Assembly: GCF_003389455.1 (NCBI RefSeq)
Contig: NZ_QUAC01000110.1
Span: 52,070 to 100,639 of the forward strand
Direction of reading: 5' to 3'
DNA from: Streptomyces inhibens
GTDB taxonomy: Bacteria > Actinomycetota > Actinomycetes > Streptomycetales > Streptomycetaceae
DNA: 48,570 nucleotides
The position numbers were made by a program, and so were the translations under genes. The notes beneath the pieces are model-generated. The model was not told the DNA's origin, ran no database searches, and saw only the letters and a program-made list of their open reading frames with translations. Each line of letters begins with the position of its first letter. The stretch's first letter is position 1. Of the stretch, positions 27,995 through 36,149 are shown in pieces.

Positions 27995-28894
27995 CTAGTT
28001 CTTCTGGATCTGGTCGAAGCTGAGCTCGACCGGGGTCTCGCGGCCGAAGATCTCGACGAGGCCCTTGACCTTCTTCGAGTCGGCGTTGATCTCGTTGATC
28101 GTGGCCTGCAGCGTCGCGAACGGACCGTCGGTGACGGTGACGGAGTCGCCCACCTCGAAGTCCAGCACCTGGACCTCGACCTTGCGGGACGGCGCCGGCC
28201 TGCCCTCGGCCGCGGCGGCCTCCTTGGCGGCCTTCTCCTCGGCCTCCGGGGCGAGCATCTTGACGATCTCGTCCAGCGTCAGCGGGTAGGGGTCGTAGGC
28301 GTTGCCGACGAAGCCGGTGACACCCGGAGTGTTACGGACGACACCCCAGGACTCGTTCGTCAGGTCCATACGCACCAGCACATAGCCCGGGAGCTTGTTC
28401 TGGCGGATGGTCTTGCGCTCGCCGTTCTTGATCTGGGCGACCTCTTCCTGCGGCACCTCGGCCTGGAAGATGAAGTCCTCGACGTTCAGCGAAACGGCGC
28501 GCTGCTCAAGGTTGGTCTTCACGCGGTTCTCGTAACCCGCGTAGGTGTGGATGACGTACCACTCGCCGGGGAGACCACGCAGCTCGTCGCGGAGGGCGGT
28601 CACCGGGTCGACCGGCTCCTGCTCCTCGTCCTCGTCGGCCTCGGCAGTGGCCTCGGCCTCCTCTTCGGCGTGCTCCTCGGCCTCTTCGGCGGGTTCACCG
28701 GCGGCGGCGTCCTCGGCGTCGAGCTCGTCGGCGTCGAGCTCATCGACATCGTCGGCGTCCTCGACGACGTCGCGCACGCCCTCTTCGTCAATGGATGCAG
28801 CGTCGCCCTCGACCTCGGCCGAGGCAGCCGCGTCAACGTCGGCCGCTGCCGTCTCGGCGGAGTCGGCGGCGTCGTTCAGGTTCGGGTCAGACAC
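27995..28894 (-). CDS. nusG: Transcription elongation and termination factor NusG, with long acidic N-terminal extension
   Basis: NusG binds RNA polymerase through its NGN domain and couples it to Rho or the ribosome (S10) through its KOW domain. The 299-residue protein has the NGN domain from about 108 ([20 protein letters not shown]) through [20 protein letters not shown]. The KOW domain is near the end ([20 protein letters not shown]). Before it lies an extension of about 105 residues almost entirely of Asp, Glu and Ala. Actinobacterial NusG proteins often have such extensions; E. coli NusG has about 180 residues in total. It follows secE by 73 bp. Confidence 0.97.
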   Translation of the reverse strand: MSDPNLNDAADSAETAAADVDAAASAEVEGDAASIDEEGVRDVVEDADDVDELDADELDAEDAAAGEPAEEAEEHAEEEAEATAEADEDEEQEPVDPVTALRDELRGLPGEWYVIHTYAGYENRVKTNLEQRAVSLNVEDFIFQAEVPQEEVAQIKNGERKTIRQNKLPGYVLVRMDLTNESWGVVRNTPGVTGFVGNAYDPYPLTLDEIVKMLAPEAEEKAAKEAAAAEGRPAPSRKVEVQVLDFEVGDSVTVTDGPFATLQATINEINADSKKVKGLVEIFGRETPVELSFDQIQKN

Positions 28895-28967
28895 GGTGGC
28901 TGCTTCTTCCTGGCTTCAAGGGGTTGAACATGCGAAATGGGCGCCCGCTGAGGCGCCCTCCGCGGGA

Positions 28968-29264
28968 TCAGCCGAAGACGTACCCGACGACTCGGTTGAT
29001 TCCCAAGTCAATCACGGTTACGAGACCGATGATGATGACAACGAAGACGATCACCACACTGGTGTACGTCGACAGCTGGCTACGCGATGGCCAGACGACC
29101 TTGCGGAGCTCCGCCACGACCTGGCGGTAGAAAAGCGCGAGACGCGCGAAGGGGCCCTTCTTGCCGCGCTTGCCGCCGCGACGGGGCTTCTTCTGGGACT
29201 CCGCGGTTTCGTCCTCGGAACGACCGCGCTCAGGCATGTCGATGGAGCCCAGGGCGTCCGTCAC
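28968..29264 (-). CDS. secE: Preprotein translocase subunit SecE
   Basis: SecE clamps the SecY channel. The 98-residue protein has a charged N-terminus with a basic stretch (PRRGGKRGKKG), the conserved amphipathic helix LFYRQVVAELRKVVWPSRSQ and a single membrane segment (about 70-90, VVIVFVVIIIGLVTVIDLGI). It lies between tRNA-Trp and nusG, the common tRNA-secE-nusG arrangement. Confidence 0.97.
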   Translation of the reverse strand: MTDALGSIDMPERGRSEDETAESQKKPRRGGKRGKKGPFARLALFYRQVVAELRKVVWPSRSQLSTYTSVVIVFVVIIIGLVTVIDLGINRVVGYVFG

Positions 29265-29371
29265 TCGTCCTCACCTGAATCCGGGTCGTGGCCGTGCCGC
29301 GCCCGGTTGAGCCGCACGGCGGTGCATTTCATACGTACGCGTGCACGCACTGTGGTGGAGAGTGCGTGTAG

Positions 29372-29444
29372 CAGGGCCGGAGGGACTTGAACCCCCAACC
29401 GCTGGTTTTGGAGACCAGTGCTCTACCAATTGAGCTACGACCCT
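29372..29444 (-). tRNA. trnW: tRNA-Trp (anticodon CCA)
   Basis: The 73-nt gene folds into a full cloverleaf. The acceptor AGGGTCG/CGGCCCT (one U-G pair) has discriminator G, the D arm starts TAGCTCAATTGGTAGAGC, the anticodon loop is CTCCAAA with CCA, and the T arm contains GGTTCAAGTCC. The CCA end is not encoded. It lies 107 bp ahead of secE and may be co-transcribed with it. Confidence 0.97.
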
Positions 29445-29457
29445 TTGTGGTTCCCCC

Positions 29458-29557
29458 AACCTACCGCATGCGGCCGACTGCACTAAGTGCGTGCGGCGCG
29501 GCGACCTGTTAGGAGCCAACGGTCAGCGAGTGTACGTGGTTCAGAGCCGGGCGTCGA
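29458..29557 (-). promoter_or_regulatory. Promoter candidates for tRNA-Trp / secE-nusG
   Basis: A distal promoter has -35 TCGACG (29552-29557) and -10 TACACT (29529-29534), 17 bp apart. A proximal -10 TAGGTT (29458-29463) lies 14 bp before the tRNA, with only a weak -35 (TTAGTG) at 17 bp. Either could start the tRNA transcript. Confidence 0.55.
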
Positions 29558-29627
29558 ACAGGATCCTTCCGAGTGGTGCCCGCAAACCCCTGTGCCGGGC
29601 TCGTGAGGGGTCTGCAACGATGCATGT

Positions 29628-30863
29628 ATGAGCGCTGCTACCCCTTCCGCAACGTCCCCCACCGACCGCCGGGTCTCGGCCCGCGTCGGTTCGATCTCCG
29701 AGTCCGCGACCCTCGCCGTCGACGCCAAGGCGAAGGCCCTCAAGGCCGCCGGACGCCCGGTGATCGGCTTCGGCGCCGGTGAGCCCGACTTCCCCACGCC
29801 CGACTACATCGTCGAGGCGGCGATCGAGGCCTGCCGCAACCCGAAGTACCACCGCTACACCCCTGCCGGCGGCCTCCCCGAGCTGAAGACCGCGATCGTC
29901 GCGAAGACGCTGCGCGACTCCGGCTACGAGATCGAGGCCGCGAACGTGCTGGTGACGAACGGCGGCAAGCAGGCCATTTACGAGGCGTTCGCAGCCATCC
30001 TCGACCCGGGTGACGAGGTCATCGTCCCGGCGCCGTACTGGACCACCTACCCCGAGTCGATCCGGCTCGCGGGCGGCGTGCCGGTCGATGTGATCGCGGA
30101 CGAGACCACCGGCTACCGCGTGAGCGTCGAGCAGCTGGAGGCGGCCCGTACGGACCGCACCAAGGTGCTGCTGTTCGTCTCGCCGTCGAACCCGACCGGC
30201 GCGGTCTACACCCGCGAGCAGGTCGAGGCGGTCGGCCGCTGGGCCGCCGAGCACGGTCTGTGGGTGCTGACCGACGAGATCTACGAGCATCTGGTCTACG
30301 GCGACGCCGAGTTCTCGTCACTGCCGGTGGTCGTGCCCGAGCTGCGTGACAAGTGCATCGTCGTCAACGGCGTGGCGAAGACGTACGCGATGACCGGCTG
30401 GCGGGTGGGCTGGGCGATCGGCCCCAAGGACGTCATCAAGGCGGCCGCGAACCTCCAGTCGCACGCCACGTCCAACGTCTCCAACGTCGCGCAGGCCGCG
30501 GCCATCGCGGCGGTCTCCGGCGACCTCACGGCCGTCGAGGAGATGAAGGTCTCCTTCGACCGGCGCCGTAAGACCATCGTGCGGATGCTCAACGAGATCG
30601 ACGGTGTGCTGTGCCCGGAGCCGGAGGGCGCGTTCTACGCGTACCCGTCGGTGAAGGAGCTCCTGGGCAAGGAGATCCGCGGCAAGCGCCCGCAGACCAG
30701 CGTCGAGCTGGCCGAGCTGATCCTGGAGGAGGCGGAGGTCGCCGTCGTCCCGGGCGAGGCCTTCGGCACCCCCGGCTACCTGCGGCTTTCGTACGCGCTG
30801 GGCGACGAGGACCTGGTCGAGGGCGTGTCCCGGCTCCAGAAGCTGCTGGCCGAGGCCAAGTAG
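29628..30863 (+). CDS. aspC: Pyridoxal-phosphate aminotransferase, aspartate aminotransferase type (class I)
   Basis: The 411-residue protein is a class Ib aspartate aminotransferase-like enzyme transferring the amino group of aspartate (or related amino acids) to 2-oxoglutarate. Visible landmarks are [14 protein letters not shown] (46-60), [11 protein letters not shown], the [10 protein letters not shown] motif (N188), [11 protein letters not shown] (D216, Y219), the PLP lysine K251 in [14 protein letters not shown] with R259, and the substrate arginine in YLRLSYALG near 388. The ATG has no clear Shine-Dalgarno, so the transcript may be leaderless. It diverges from tRNA-Trp/secE. The exact substrate is inferred from family. 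Confidence 0.92.
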   Translation: MSAATPSATSPTDRRVSARVGSISESATLAVDAKAKALKAAGRPVIGFGAGEPDFPTPDYIVEAAIEACRNPKYHRYTPAGGLPELKTAIVAKTLRDSGYEIEAANVLVTNGGKQAIYEAFAAILDPGDEVIVPAPYWTTYPESIRLAGGVPVDVIADETTGYRVSVEQLEAARTDRTKVLLFVSPSNPTGAVYTREQVEAVGRWAAEHGLWVLTDEIYEHLVYGDAEFSSLPVVVPELRDKCIVVNGVAKTYAMTGWRVGWAIGPKDVIKAAANLQSHATSNVSNVAQAAAIAAVSGDLTAVEEMKVSFDRRRKTIVRMLNEIDGVLCPEPEGAFYAYPSVKELLGKEIRGKRPQTSVELAELILEEAEVAVVPGEAFGTPGYLRLSYALGDEDLVEGVSRLQKLLAEAK

Positions 30864-30884
30864 GACTCCAGCCACGGACCGATT

Positions 30885-30918
30885 GCGAACGGGCCCTGAT
30901 GTTCCGGGGCCCGTTCGC
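30885..30918 (+). terminator. Terminator after the aminotransferase gene
   Basis: The stem GCGAACGGGCCC/GGGCCCGTTCGC (30885-30896 with 30907-30918) is a perfect 12 bp with a 10-nt loop, starting 22 bp after the stop codon. Confidence 0.8.
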
Positions 30919-30986
30919 ACGTTCTCCCGGACACCCCTTCGGGAAAGGCCCTACCGGCGCGCCGGTGGATGCGGCAAGATCTTGGG

Positions 30987-32030
30987 ATGGAGAGCACTCG
31001 TGCCCGCGGCGGAGCCGCCATCCGAGACCTGCGCCGATTGCCGAAGGCCCACCTTCACCTGCATTTCACCGGTTCGATGCGGGCCACGACGCTGCTGGAT
31101 CTTGCCGACAAGCACGGCGTCCATCTGCCGGAGGTGCTCCGGAGCGGTGAGCCGCCCCAGCTGAGAGCCACCGACGAGCGCGGCTGGTTCCGCTTCCAGC
31201 GGCTGTACGACATCGCACGGTCGTGTCTGCGCAGTCCCGAGGACATCCAGCGGCTGGTGCGCGAGGCCGCCGAGGAGGACGTCCGCGACGGGTCGCGCTG
31301 GCTGGAGATCCAGGTCGACCCGACCTCGTACGCACCGCGGCTGGGCGGTCTGATCCCGGCTCTGGAGATCATTCTGGACGCGGTCGACCGCGCCTCCCGC
31401 GACACCGGCCTGGGTATCCGCGTCCTGGTCGCCGCGAACCGCATGAAGCACCCGCTGGACGCCCGGACGCTGGCACGGCTGGCGGTGCGCTACGCCGACC
31501 GGGGCGTGGTCGGCTTCGGGCTGTCCAACGACGAACGCCGGGGTTTCGCCCGGGACTTCGACCGTGCCTTCGCCATCGCACGGGAGGGCGGTCTGCTGGC
31601 GGCGCCGCACGGCGGTGAGCTGTCGGGGCCGGCCAGCGTGCGGGACTGCCTGGACGATCTGCATGCCGGCCGCGTGGGGCACGGCGTACGGGCGGCGGAG
31701 GATCCCGCGCTGCTGCGCCGGCTGGCCTCGCGCGGGGTGACCTGCGAGGTGTGCCCGACGTCGAACGTGGCGCTGGGCGTCTACGAGAAGCCGGAGGATG
31801 TGCCGCTGCGGACGCTCTTCGAGGCGGGCGTGCCGATGGCGCTGGGCGCGGACGACCCGCTGCTGTTCGGTGCGCGGCTGGCCGCGCAGTACGAGATCGC
31901 CCGCACCGCGCACGGCTTCACCGACACCGAACTGGCCGAACTGGCCCGGCAGTCGGTCCGCGGCTCCCGCGCCCCGCAGGACGAGCAGCAGCGGCTGCTG
32001 ACGGAGATCGACGCCTGGCTGGCGACGTAG
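30987..32030 (+). CDS. Adenosine deaminase family hydrolase
   Basis: The ATG at 30987 gives 347 residues. Metal and catalytic residues of the adenosine/AMP deaminase superfamily are intact. The N-terminal zinc motif is KAHLHLHFTGSMR (H24, H26). Next come HGGE (H208 zinc ligand, E211 catalytic), GHG (H232), and GADDP (D289/D290). The canonical HLDG of adenosine deaminase is HFTG here, so the residue that usually contacts the ribose is changed (T28). Substrate may be adenosine or a different aminopurine compound. It follows the aminotransferase gene behind a terminator and converges with murB. Confidence 0.85.
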   Translation: MESTRARGGAAIRDLRRLPKAHLHLHFTGSMRATTLLDLADKHGVHLPEVLRSGEPPQLRATDERGWFRFQRLYDIARSCLRSPEDIQRLVREAAEEDVRDGSRWLEIQVDPTSYAPRLGGLIPALEIILDAVDRASRDTGLGIRVLVAANRMKHPLDARTLARLAVRYADRGVVGFGLSNDERRGFARDFDRAFAIAREGGLLAAPHGGELSGPASVRDCLDDLHAGRVGHGVRAAEDPALLRRLASRGVTCEVCPTSNVALGVYEKPEDVPLRTLFEAGVPMALGADDPLLFGARLAAQYEIARTAHGFTDTELAELARQSVRGSRAPQDEQQRLLTEIDAWLAT

Positions 32031-32060
32031 CGCCTGCCAGGAGCCCTCCAGGGCGTGTCC

Positions 32061-33116
32061 CTAGAGGCTGACGCCGACCGTCACGGGTTCGTTGACGAGC
32101 GTGACGCCGAAGGCTTCCCGTACGCCGTCGCGGACCTCGCGGGCGAGTGCGAGCAGGTCCTCGGTGGTGGCCGCGCCGCGGTTGGTGAGGGCGAGCGTGT
32201 GCTTGGTGGAGATACGGGCCGGGCCCGCGCCGTAGCCCTTCGTGAAGCCGGCCCGGTCGATGAGCCAGGCCGCGGAGGTCTTCACCAGGCCGTCGCCGGC
32301 CGGGAAGGCGGGTGGTGCGACGTCGGGGCCGAGGCGGTCCTGGACGCGGCTCAGGAACGCGGCGTGCTCGGCCTCGGTGAGGATCGGGTTGGTGAAGAAG
32401 GAGCCGGCCGACCAGGTGTCGTGGTCCGCGTCGTCCAGCACCATGCCCTTGCCGGCGCGCAGGGCCAGGACGGTCTCCCTGGCGATGGCGGCCGGGACCC
32501 GGTCACCGGCCTCGACGCCGAGGGCGCGGGCCGTCTCGGGGTACTTCAGGGGCGCGGAGAGGCCACCGGCGTCCTCCAGGGCGAAGCGCACCCGCAGCAC
32601 CACGAACCGGTCGGGGTGCTGCTTGAAACGGCTGTGGCGGTAGGAGAAGCCGCACTCCTCGCCCGGGATCGTGACGGTCTCGCCGGCCCGGCGGTCGTAG
32701 GCGACGACCTCGGTGATCGTGGTGGAGACCTCCTGGCCGTACGCGCCCACGTTCTGGATCGGGGTGGCGCCCGCCGAGCCGGGGATACCGGCCAGGCACT
32801 CGATGCCGGCCAGTCCCGCCTCGACCGTGCGGGCGACCGCGTCGGACCAGTTCTCGCCCGCGGCGAGCGTGAGGGTCGTGCCCTCAAGCGCGAAACCGCG
32901 GATGGCGAGGCGCAGGGCCGTGCCCTCGAAGCCCTTGTCGCCGATGACGAGATTGCTGCCGCCGCCGATGATCAGCAGCGGGGTCCCGGCCTCGTCGGCG
33001 GCGCGGACGGCGGCGATCACCTCGTCGTCCGTGGTGGCCGTGACGAGGCGGGTCGCCGGGCCGCCGAGGCGGAAGGTGGTCAGCGGGGCGAGGGGGGCGT
33101 CATGGAGTTCCTGCAC
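32061..33116 (-). CDS. murB: UDP-N-acetylenolpyruvoylglucosamine reductase MurB
   Basis: MurB makes UDP-N-acetylmuramate with FAD and NADPH, the second step committed to peptidoglycan. The 351-residue protein has LTTFRLGGPATRLVTATT, the FAD-binding GGGSNLVIGDKGFEGTAL and the GIPGSAGATPIQNVGAYGQE motif. Active-site residues are in YRHSRFK (near 158), GSFFTNPI (serine near 240) and the final NEPVTVG (E343). The start is a GTG with only weak ribosome-binding signal. It is 60 bp downstream of the dehydratase pair and probably in the same unit. Confidence 0.96.
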   Translation of the reverse strand: MQELHDAPLAPLTTFRLGGPATRLVTATTDDEVIAAVRAADEAGTPLLIIGGGSNLVIGDKGFEGTALRLAIRGFALEGTTLTLAAGENWSDAVARTVEAGLAGIECLAGIPGSAGATPIQNVGAYGQEVSTTITEVVAYDRRAGETVTIPGEECGFSYRHSRFKQHPDRFVVLRVRFALEDAGGLSAPLKYPETARALGVEAGDRVPAAIARETVLALRAGKGMVLDDADHDTWSAGSFFTNPILTEAEHAAFLSRVQDRLGPDVAPPAFPAGDGLVKTSAAWLIDRAGFTKGYGAGPARISTKHTLALTNRGAATTEDLLALAREVRDGVREAFGVTLVNEPVTVGVSL

Positions 33117-33176
33117 GCGCCCAAGGGTACGGGGGCGGTCCGACAGCCCTCGGCCGGCCGCCCCTGCCGTACCGGT

Positions 33177-33611
33177 TCAGGCCAGGCGGACCACGGCGCG
33201 GGACATGCCCAGCACCTTCTGGCCTGCGCTCATCGCGACGAGGTCGACCCGGACCGTACGGTCGTCGTCGTCCAGCTTGGCCGCGACCTTGGCGCTGACC
33301 TCGATCAGCGCGCCGGTCTCGTCATTGGGGACGACGACGGGCTTGGTGAAGCGCACGCCGTACTCGGCGACCGCGCCCGGGTCGCCGGCCCAGTCGGTGA
33401 CCACACGGATCGCCGAGGCCATGGTGAACATGCCGTGGGCGATGACGTCCGGCAGTCCGACCTCCTTGGCGAACTTCTCGTTCCAGTGGATGGGGTTGAA
33501 GTCGCCGGAGGCGCCCGCGTACTGGACGAGCGTGGCGCGGCTCACGGGGAAGGTCTGCGCCGGGAGTTCGGTGCCGACCTCGACCTCGTCGTAAGAGATC
33601 TTCGCGGTCAT
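33177..33611 (-). CDS. MaoC-like (R)-hydratase, HadB-like catalytic partner
   Basis: The 144-residue hotdog-fold protein has the hydratase motif with the catalytic pair D37 and H42 in ASGDFNPIHWNEKFAKEVGL followed by DVIAHGMF. In mycobacteria HadB supplies these residues in a heterodimer with HadA for dehydration of 3-hydroxyacyl-ACP. The neighbouring gene, one base upstream, encodes a HadA-like protein, so the two are expected to work as a complex in fatty-acid synthesis or a related dehydration. Streptomycetes carry this pair widely next to murB and rpmG. Confidence 0.88.
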   Translation of the reverse strand: MTAKISYDEVEVGTELPAQTFPVSRATLVQYAGASGDFNPIHWNEKFAKEVGLPDVIAHGMFTMASAIRVVTDWAGDPGAVAEYGVRFTKPVVVPNDETGALIEVSAKVAAKLDDDDRTVRVDLVAMSAGQKVLGMSRAVVRLA

Positions 33612-33612
33612 C

Positions 33613-34065
33613 TCAGGCCTCCTCGGCGCGACGGGACACCAGCTTGGTGAAGGCGGTCACGACGTGTTCGCCCGCCTCGTCGTGCACCTCGCCGCGGATA
33701 TCGATGATGTCGTTGCCGGCCATGGTCTTGACCGCCTCGATGGTGGAGGTGACGCTCAGCCGGTCGCCGGCGCGCACCGGCCGGGTGTAGGCGAACTTCT
33801 GGTCGCCGTGCACCACCCGGCTGTAATCCAGGCCCAGTTGCGGGTCCTCGATGACCTGCCCGGCGGCCTTGAAAGTGATCGCGAACACAAAGGTCGGCGG
33901 CGCGATCACATCGGAGTGACCGAGCGCCTTGGCCGCTTCGGCGTCCGTGTAGGCCGGGTTGGTGTCACCGATGGCCTCGGCGAATTCGCGGATCTTTTCC
34001 CGGCCGACCTCGTACGGGTCGGTGGGCGGGTACGTGCGTCCGACAAAAGACTGGTCGAGCGCCAT
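33613..34065 (-). CDS. FAS1-type dehydratase domain protein, HadA-like non-catalytic partner
   Basis: The 150-residue hotdog protein resembles mycobacterial HadA. The equivalent of the hydratase loop reads AIGDTNPAYTD, keeping D34 and N36 but with Y39 where the catalytic histidine would be. It is therefore likely the substrate-stabilising partner of the downstream HadB-like protein. Other segments are APPTFVFAITFKAAGQVIED and VVHGDQKFAYTRPVRAGDRL. The start has GGAGG about 12 nt ahead. It lies 84 bp after rpmG behind a stem-loop. Confidence 0.87.
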   Translation of the reverse strand: MALDQSFVGRTYPPTDPYEVGREKIREFAEAIGDTNPAYTDAEAAKALGHSDVIAPPTFVFAITFKAAGQVIEDPQLGLDYSRVVHGDQKFAYTRPVRAGDRLSVTSTIEAVKTMAGNDIIDIRGEVHDEAGEHVVTAFTKLVSRRAEEA

Positions 34066-34104
34066 GGGCTCGCAACCTCCGTGTACTGATGGTGATAACG
34101 CCGC

Positions 34105-34134
34105 GAGGCCGCCCCCAGAAAAGGGGACGGCCTC
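34105..34134 (-). terminator. Stem-loop after rpmG
   Basis: A 12-bp stem (34105-34116 with 34123-34134, one G-U pair on the transcript) with loop TTTTCT on the minus strand lies 16 bp after the rpmG stop. It could end rpmG transcripts or separate them from the hadA-hadB-murB unit. Confidence 0.65.
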
Positions 34135-34149
34135 ACGGACGAGCCTGTG

Positions 34150-34314
34150 TTATCGCGTTTCGCGGTGCGCGGTGTGCGAGTTGCAACGAGGGCAGTGCTT
34201 CTTCATCTCAAGACGGTCCGGGTCGTTACGCCGGTTCTTCTTGGTGATGTAGTTCCGCTCCTTGCACTCCACGCAGGCCAGCGTGATCTTCGGGCGGACG
34301 TCGGTGGCAGCCAC
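34150..34314 (-). CDS. rpmG: Large ribosomal subunit protein bL33, zinc-binding form
   Basis: The 54-residue L33 starts at a GTG (34314) with AAGGAG 8 nt ahead. The four cysteines C14, C17, C41 and C44 (CVEC and CPRC) are intact, so this is the zinc-binding form. Streptomyces also has a cysteine-free copy induced under zinc limitation, not in this window. It lies just downstream of tRNA-Thr and tRNA-Met. Confidence 0.96.
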   Translation of the reverse strand: MAATDVRPKITLACVECKERNYITKKNRRNDPDRLEMKKHCPRCNSHTAHRETR

Positions 34315-34354
34315 GTGAGTGCTCCTTGGACGGACTAATGGACGGATGAACGCA

Positions 34355-34397
34355 TAAAAGAGTAGCCGATCGAAGGACCGACCCCACAATCGGCTAC
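34355..34397 (-). terminator. Intrinsic terminator between tRNA-Met and rpmG
   Basis: The stem GTAGCCGAT/ATCGGCTAC (34362-34370 with 34389-34397, 9 bp) is followed on the minus strand by TCTTTTATG. It begins 7 bp after tRNA-Met. It implies that rpmG has a separate promoter or depends on read-through. Confidence 0.8.
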
Positions 34398-34403
34398 TGT
34401 CAG

Positions 34404-34476
34404 TAGCGGTGACCGGACTTGAACCGGTGACACAGCGATTATGAGCCGCTTGCTCTACCGACTGAGCTACACCGCT
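34404..34476 (-). tRNA. trnM: tRNA-Met (anticodon CAT, elongator type)
   Basis: This is a 73-nt cloverleaf with acceptor AGCGGTG/CACCGCT, discriminator A and anticodon loop CTCATAA. It has a paired 1-72 position and no GGG run in the anticodon stem, so it is not the initiator tRNA. A CAT anticodon read as isoleucine (lysidine-modified) cannot be fully excluded by eye. CCA is not encoded. Confidence 0.93.
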
Positions 34477-34522
34477 GTGATGCGAGGGGACCCCGCCCGA
34501 AGGCGGGAACCTCACACATCAG

Positions 34523-34595
34523 AGCCCCAATACGGAATCGAACCGTAGACCTTCTCCTTACCATGGAGACGCTCTGCCGACTGAGCTATTGGGGC
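34523..34595 (-). tRNA. trnT: tRNA-Thr (anticodon GGT)
   Basis: This is a 73-nt cloverleaf with acceptor GCCCCAA/TTGGGGC, discriminator T, anticodon stem TCTCC/GGAGA and loop ATGGTAA giving GGT. The T arm has GGTTCGATTCC. It lies 46 bp ahead of tRNA-Met and is probably co-transcribed with it. Confidence 0.95.
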
Positions 34596-34606
34596 GAGCG
34601 ATGAAG

Positions 34607-34635
34607 ACATTACACGGCCCGCCGCCAAACGTGAA
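34607..34635 (-). promoter_or_regulatory. Promoter of the tRNA-Thr/tRNA-Met unit
   Basis: A -35 TTCACG (34630-34635) and -10 TAATGT (34607-34612) are 17 bp apart. The predicted start falls about 5 nt before the mature tRNA-Thr. Confidence 0.65.
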
Positions 34636-34776
34636 ATCCGTATCCGGGTCGCGCCCCAACGGCCCCGCGCACCACACCGGTACGACTATTTCGCGCCTGC
34701 GCGAAGCTCTCCCGGCAGCCCCCTACGCTCGGACCACCGCTGCGTGATCTTGCACGCCGTGCCTTCGAGGAGCGCG

Positions 34777-36045
34777 ATGTCCGACAGCAGTTCGCCGCAG
34801 CCGCAGCCGCAGCCGAATAAGCCCGGCGGCACCGGCCGGTACACCCGGTCGGACAGCGGCGCGCTGGTCCTGTGCGGCGCCCGGCTGGCCGACGGCCGCA
34901 CCGTGGACGTACGGCTCGGCGGCGGACGCATCGAGGCCGTGGGGACGGCCGGCAGCCTCGCCCCGCAGGGCGCCCGCGTCGACCTCGCCGGCTATCTCCT
35001 GCTCCCCGCCCCCGCCGAGCCGCATGCGCACTGCGACACCGCCCTGACGGCGGACTCCGACGGCCCCGCCTCCGGCTCCCCCGAGGACGTCCAGCGGCGG
35101 ACGACCGAGGCCGCGCTGCTGCAACTGGGGCACGGCGCCACCGCCTCCCGCAGCCACGTCAGGATCGGCGACGTACAGGGGCTGCGCTCGCTGGAGGCGG
35201 TGTTGCAGGCCCGCAGGTCGCTGCGCGGGCTGGCCGACCTGGCGGCGGTCGCGGTGCCGCGGGTGCTGACCGGGGTGGCCGGTGCGGACGGGCTGGCGAT
35301 GCTGCGGGACGCGATGAAGATGGGCGCCTCGGTCATCGGCGGCTGCCCTGACCTGGACCCCGATCCGGCCGGGTATGTCGAGACGGTGCTGGAGCTGGCC
35401 GGCGAGCACGGCTGCCCGGTGGATCTGCACACCGACGGTGACGATCCGGCGCGGCTGGCGCGGTTCGCGGCGATGTCCGGCGGACTGCGGCCGGGCGTCG
35501 CCCTCGGGCCGTGCGCCGGGATGGCGCGGATGCCCCGCAGCGTGGCGGCACGGGTCGCCGAGCAGCTGGCGGCCGCCGATGTCGCCGTCGTCTGTCTGCC
35601 GCAGGGCGACTGCACGGGCCTGGAGCGGTACGGCTCTCGGGTGTCGCGGCCGGCTCCCGTACGGCTGCTGCGGGCGGCCGGGGTGCGGGTGGCGGCCGGC
35701 AGCGGGGCGCTGCGGGACGTGGCCAACCCGGTGGGGCGCGGCGACCCGTTGGAGGCCGCGTACCTCCTGGCGTCCCTGGGCGAGGCCACACCGGAGGCGG
35801 CGTACGAGACGGTGAGCTCGGCGGCCCGGGCGACGCTGGGCCTGCCGGAGGTACGCGTCGAGGCGGGCTTCCCCGCGGAGCTGCTGGCCGTGCGCGGCGA
35901 GCGGATCGCCGGGGTGCTCTCACTCGCCTACAGCCGGATCGTGATCCACCGGGGGCGGGTGGTCGCCCGCACCAGCGCGGTGCGCGAGTACTGCGACTCG
36001 GCGGCGGAGGTCGCGCTGGAACTGCCGCGGCAGTCGCAGCGCTAG
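34777..36045 (+). CDS. Cytosine-deaminase-like amidohydrolase with missing active-site residues
   Basis: The ATG at 34777, with GAGGAG ahead, gives 422 residues. An N-terminal beta-sandwich (VLCGARLADGRTVDVRLGGG) leads into a TIM-barrel that resembles CodA-type cytosine deaminases. The first metal motif is kept (H83, H85 in EPHAHCDT), and a histidine near the second site remains (H218 in DLHTDGDD). The glutamate three residues later is G221. The third histidine position is in GPCAGM (P245), and the catalytic aspartate region is GSGALRD instead of GHDD. It may be a pseudoenzyme or act by different chemistry. The NAD(P)-binding gene follows after 104 bp. Confidence 0.8.
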   Translation: MSDSSSPQPQPQPNKPGGTGRYTRSDSGALVLCGARLADGRTVDVRLGGGRIEAVGTAGSLAPQGARVDLAGYLLLPAPAEPHAHCDTALTADSDGPASGSPEDVQRRTTEAALLQLGHGATASRSHVRIGDVQGLRSLEAVLQARRSLRGLADLAAVAVPRVLTGVAGADGLAMLRDAMKMGASVIGGCPDLDPDPAGYVETVLELAGEHGCPVDLHTDGDDPARLARFAAMSGGLRPGVALGPCAGMARMPRSVAARVAEQLAAADVAVVCLPQGDCTGLERYGSRVSRPAPVRLLRAAGVRVAAGSGALRDVANPVGRGDPLEAAYLLASLGEATPEAAYETVSSAARATLGLPEVRVEAGFPAELLAVRGERIAGVLSLAYSRIVIHRGRVVARTSAVREYCDSAAEVALELPRQSQR

Positions 36046-36149
36046 GCCGGACCCGCCCTGGGCGCGTCCTGGGCCGCGGCGGCGACAAGGCGACCCTCGC
36101 CCGGCCGGTCCCGCGACCCGCCGGGTCCCTTCGGCGTACGGTCGGGATC

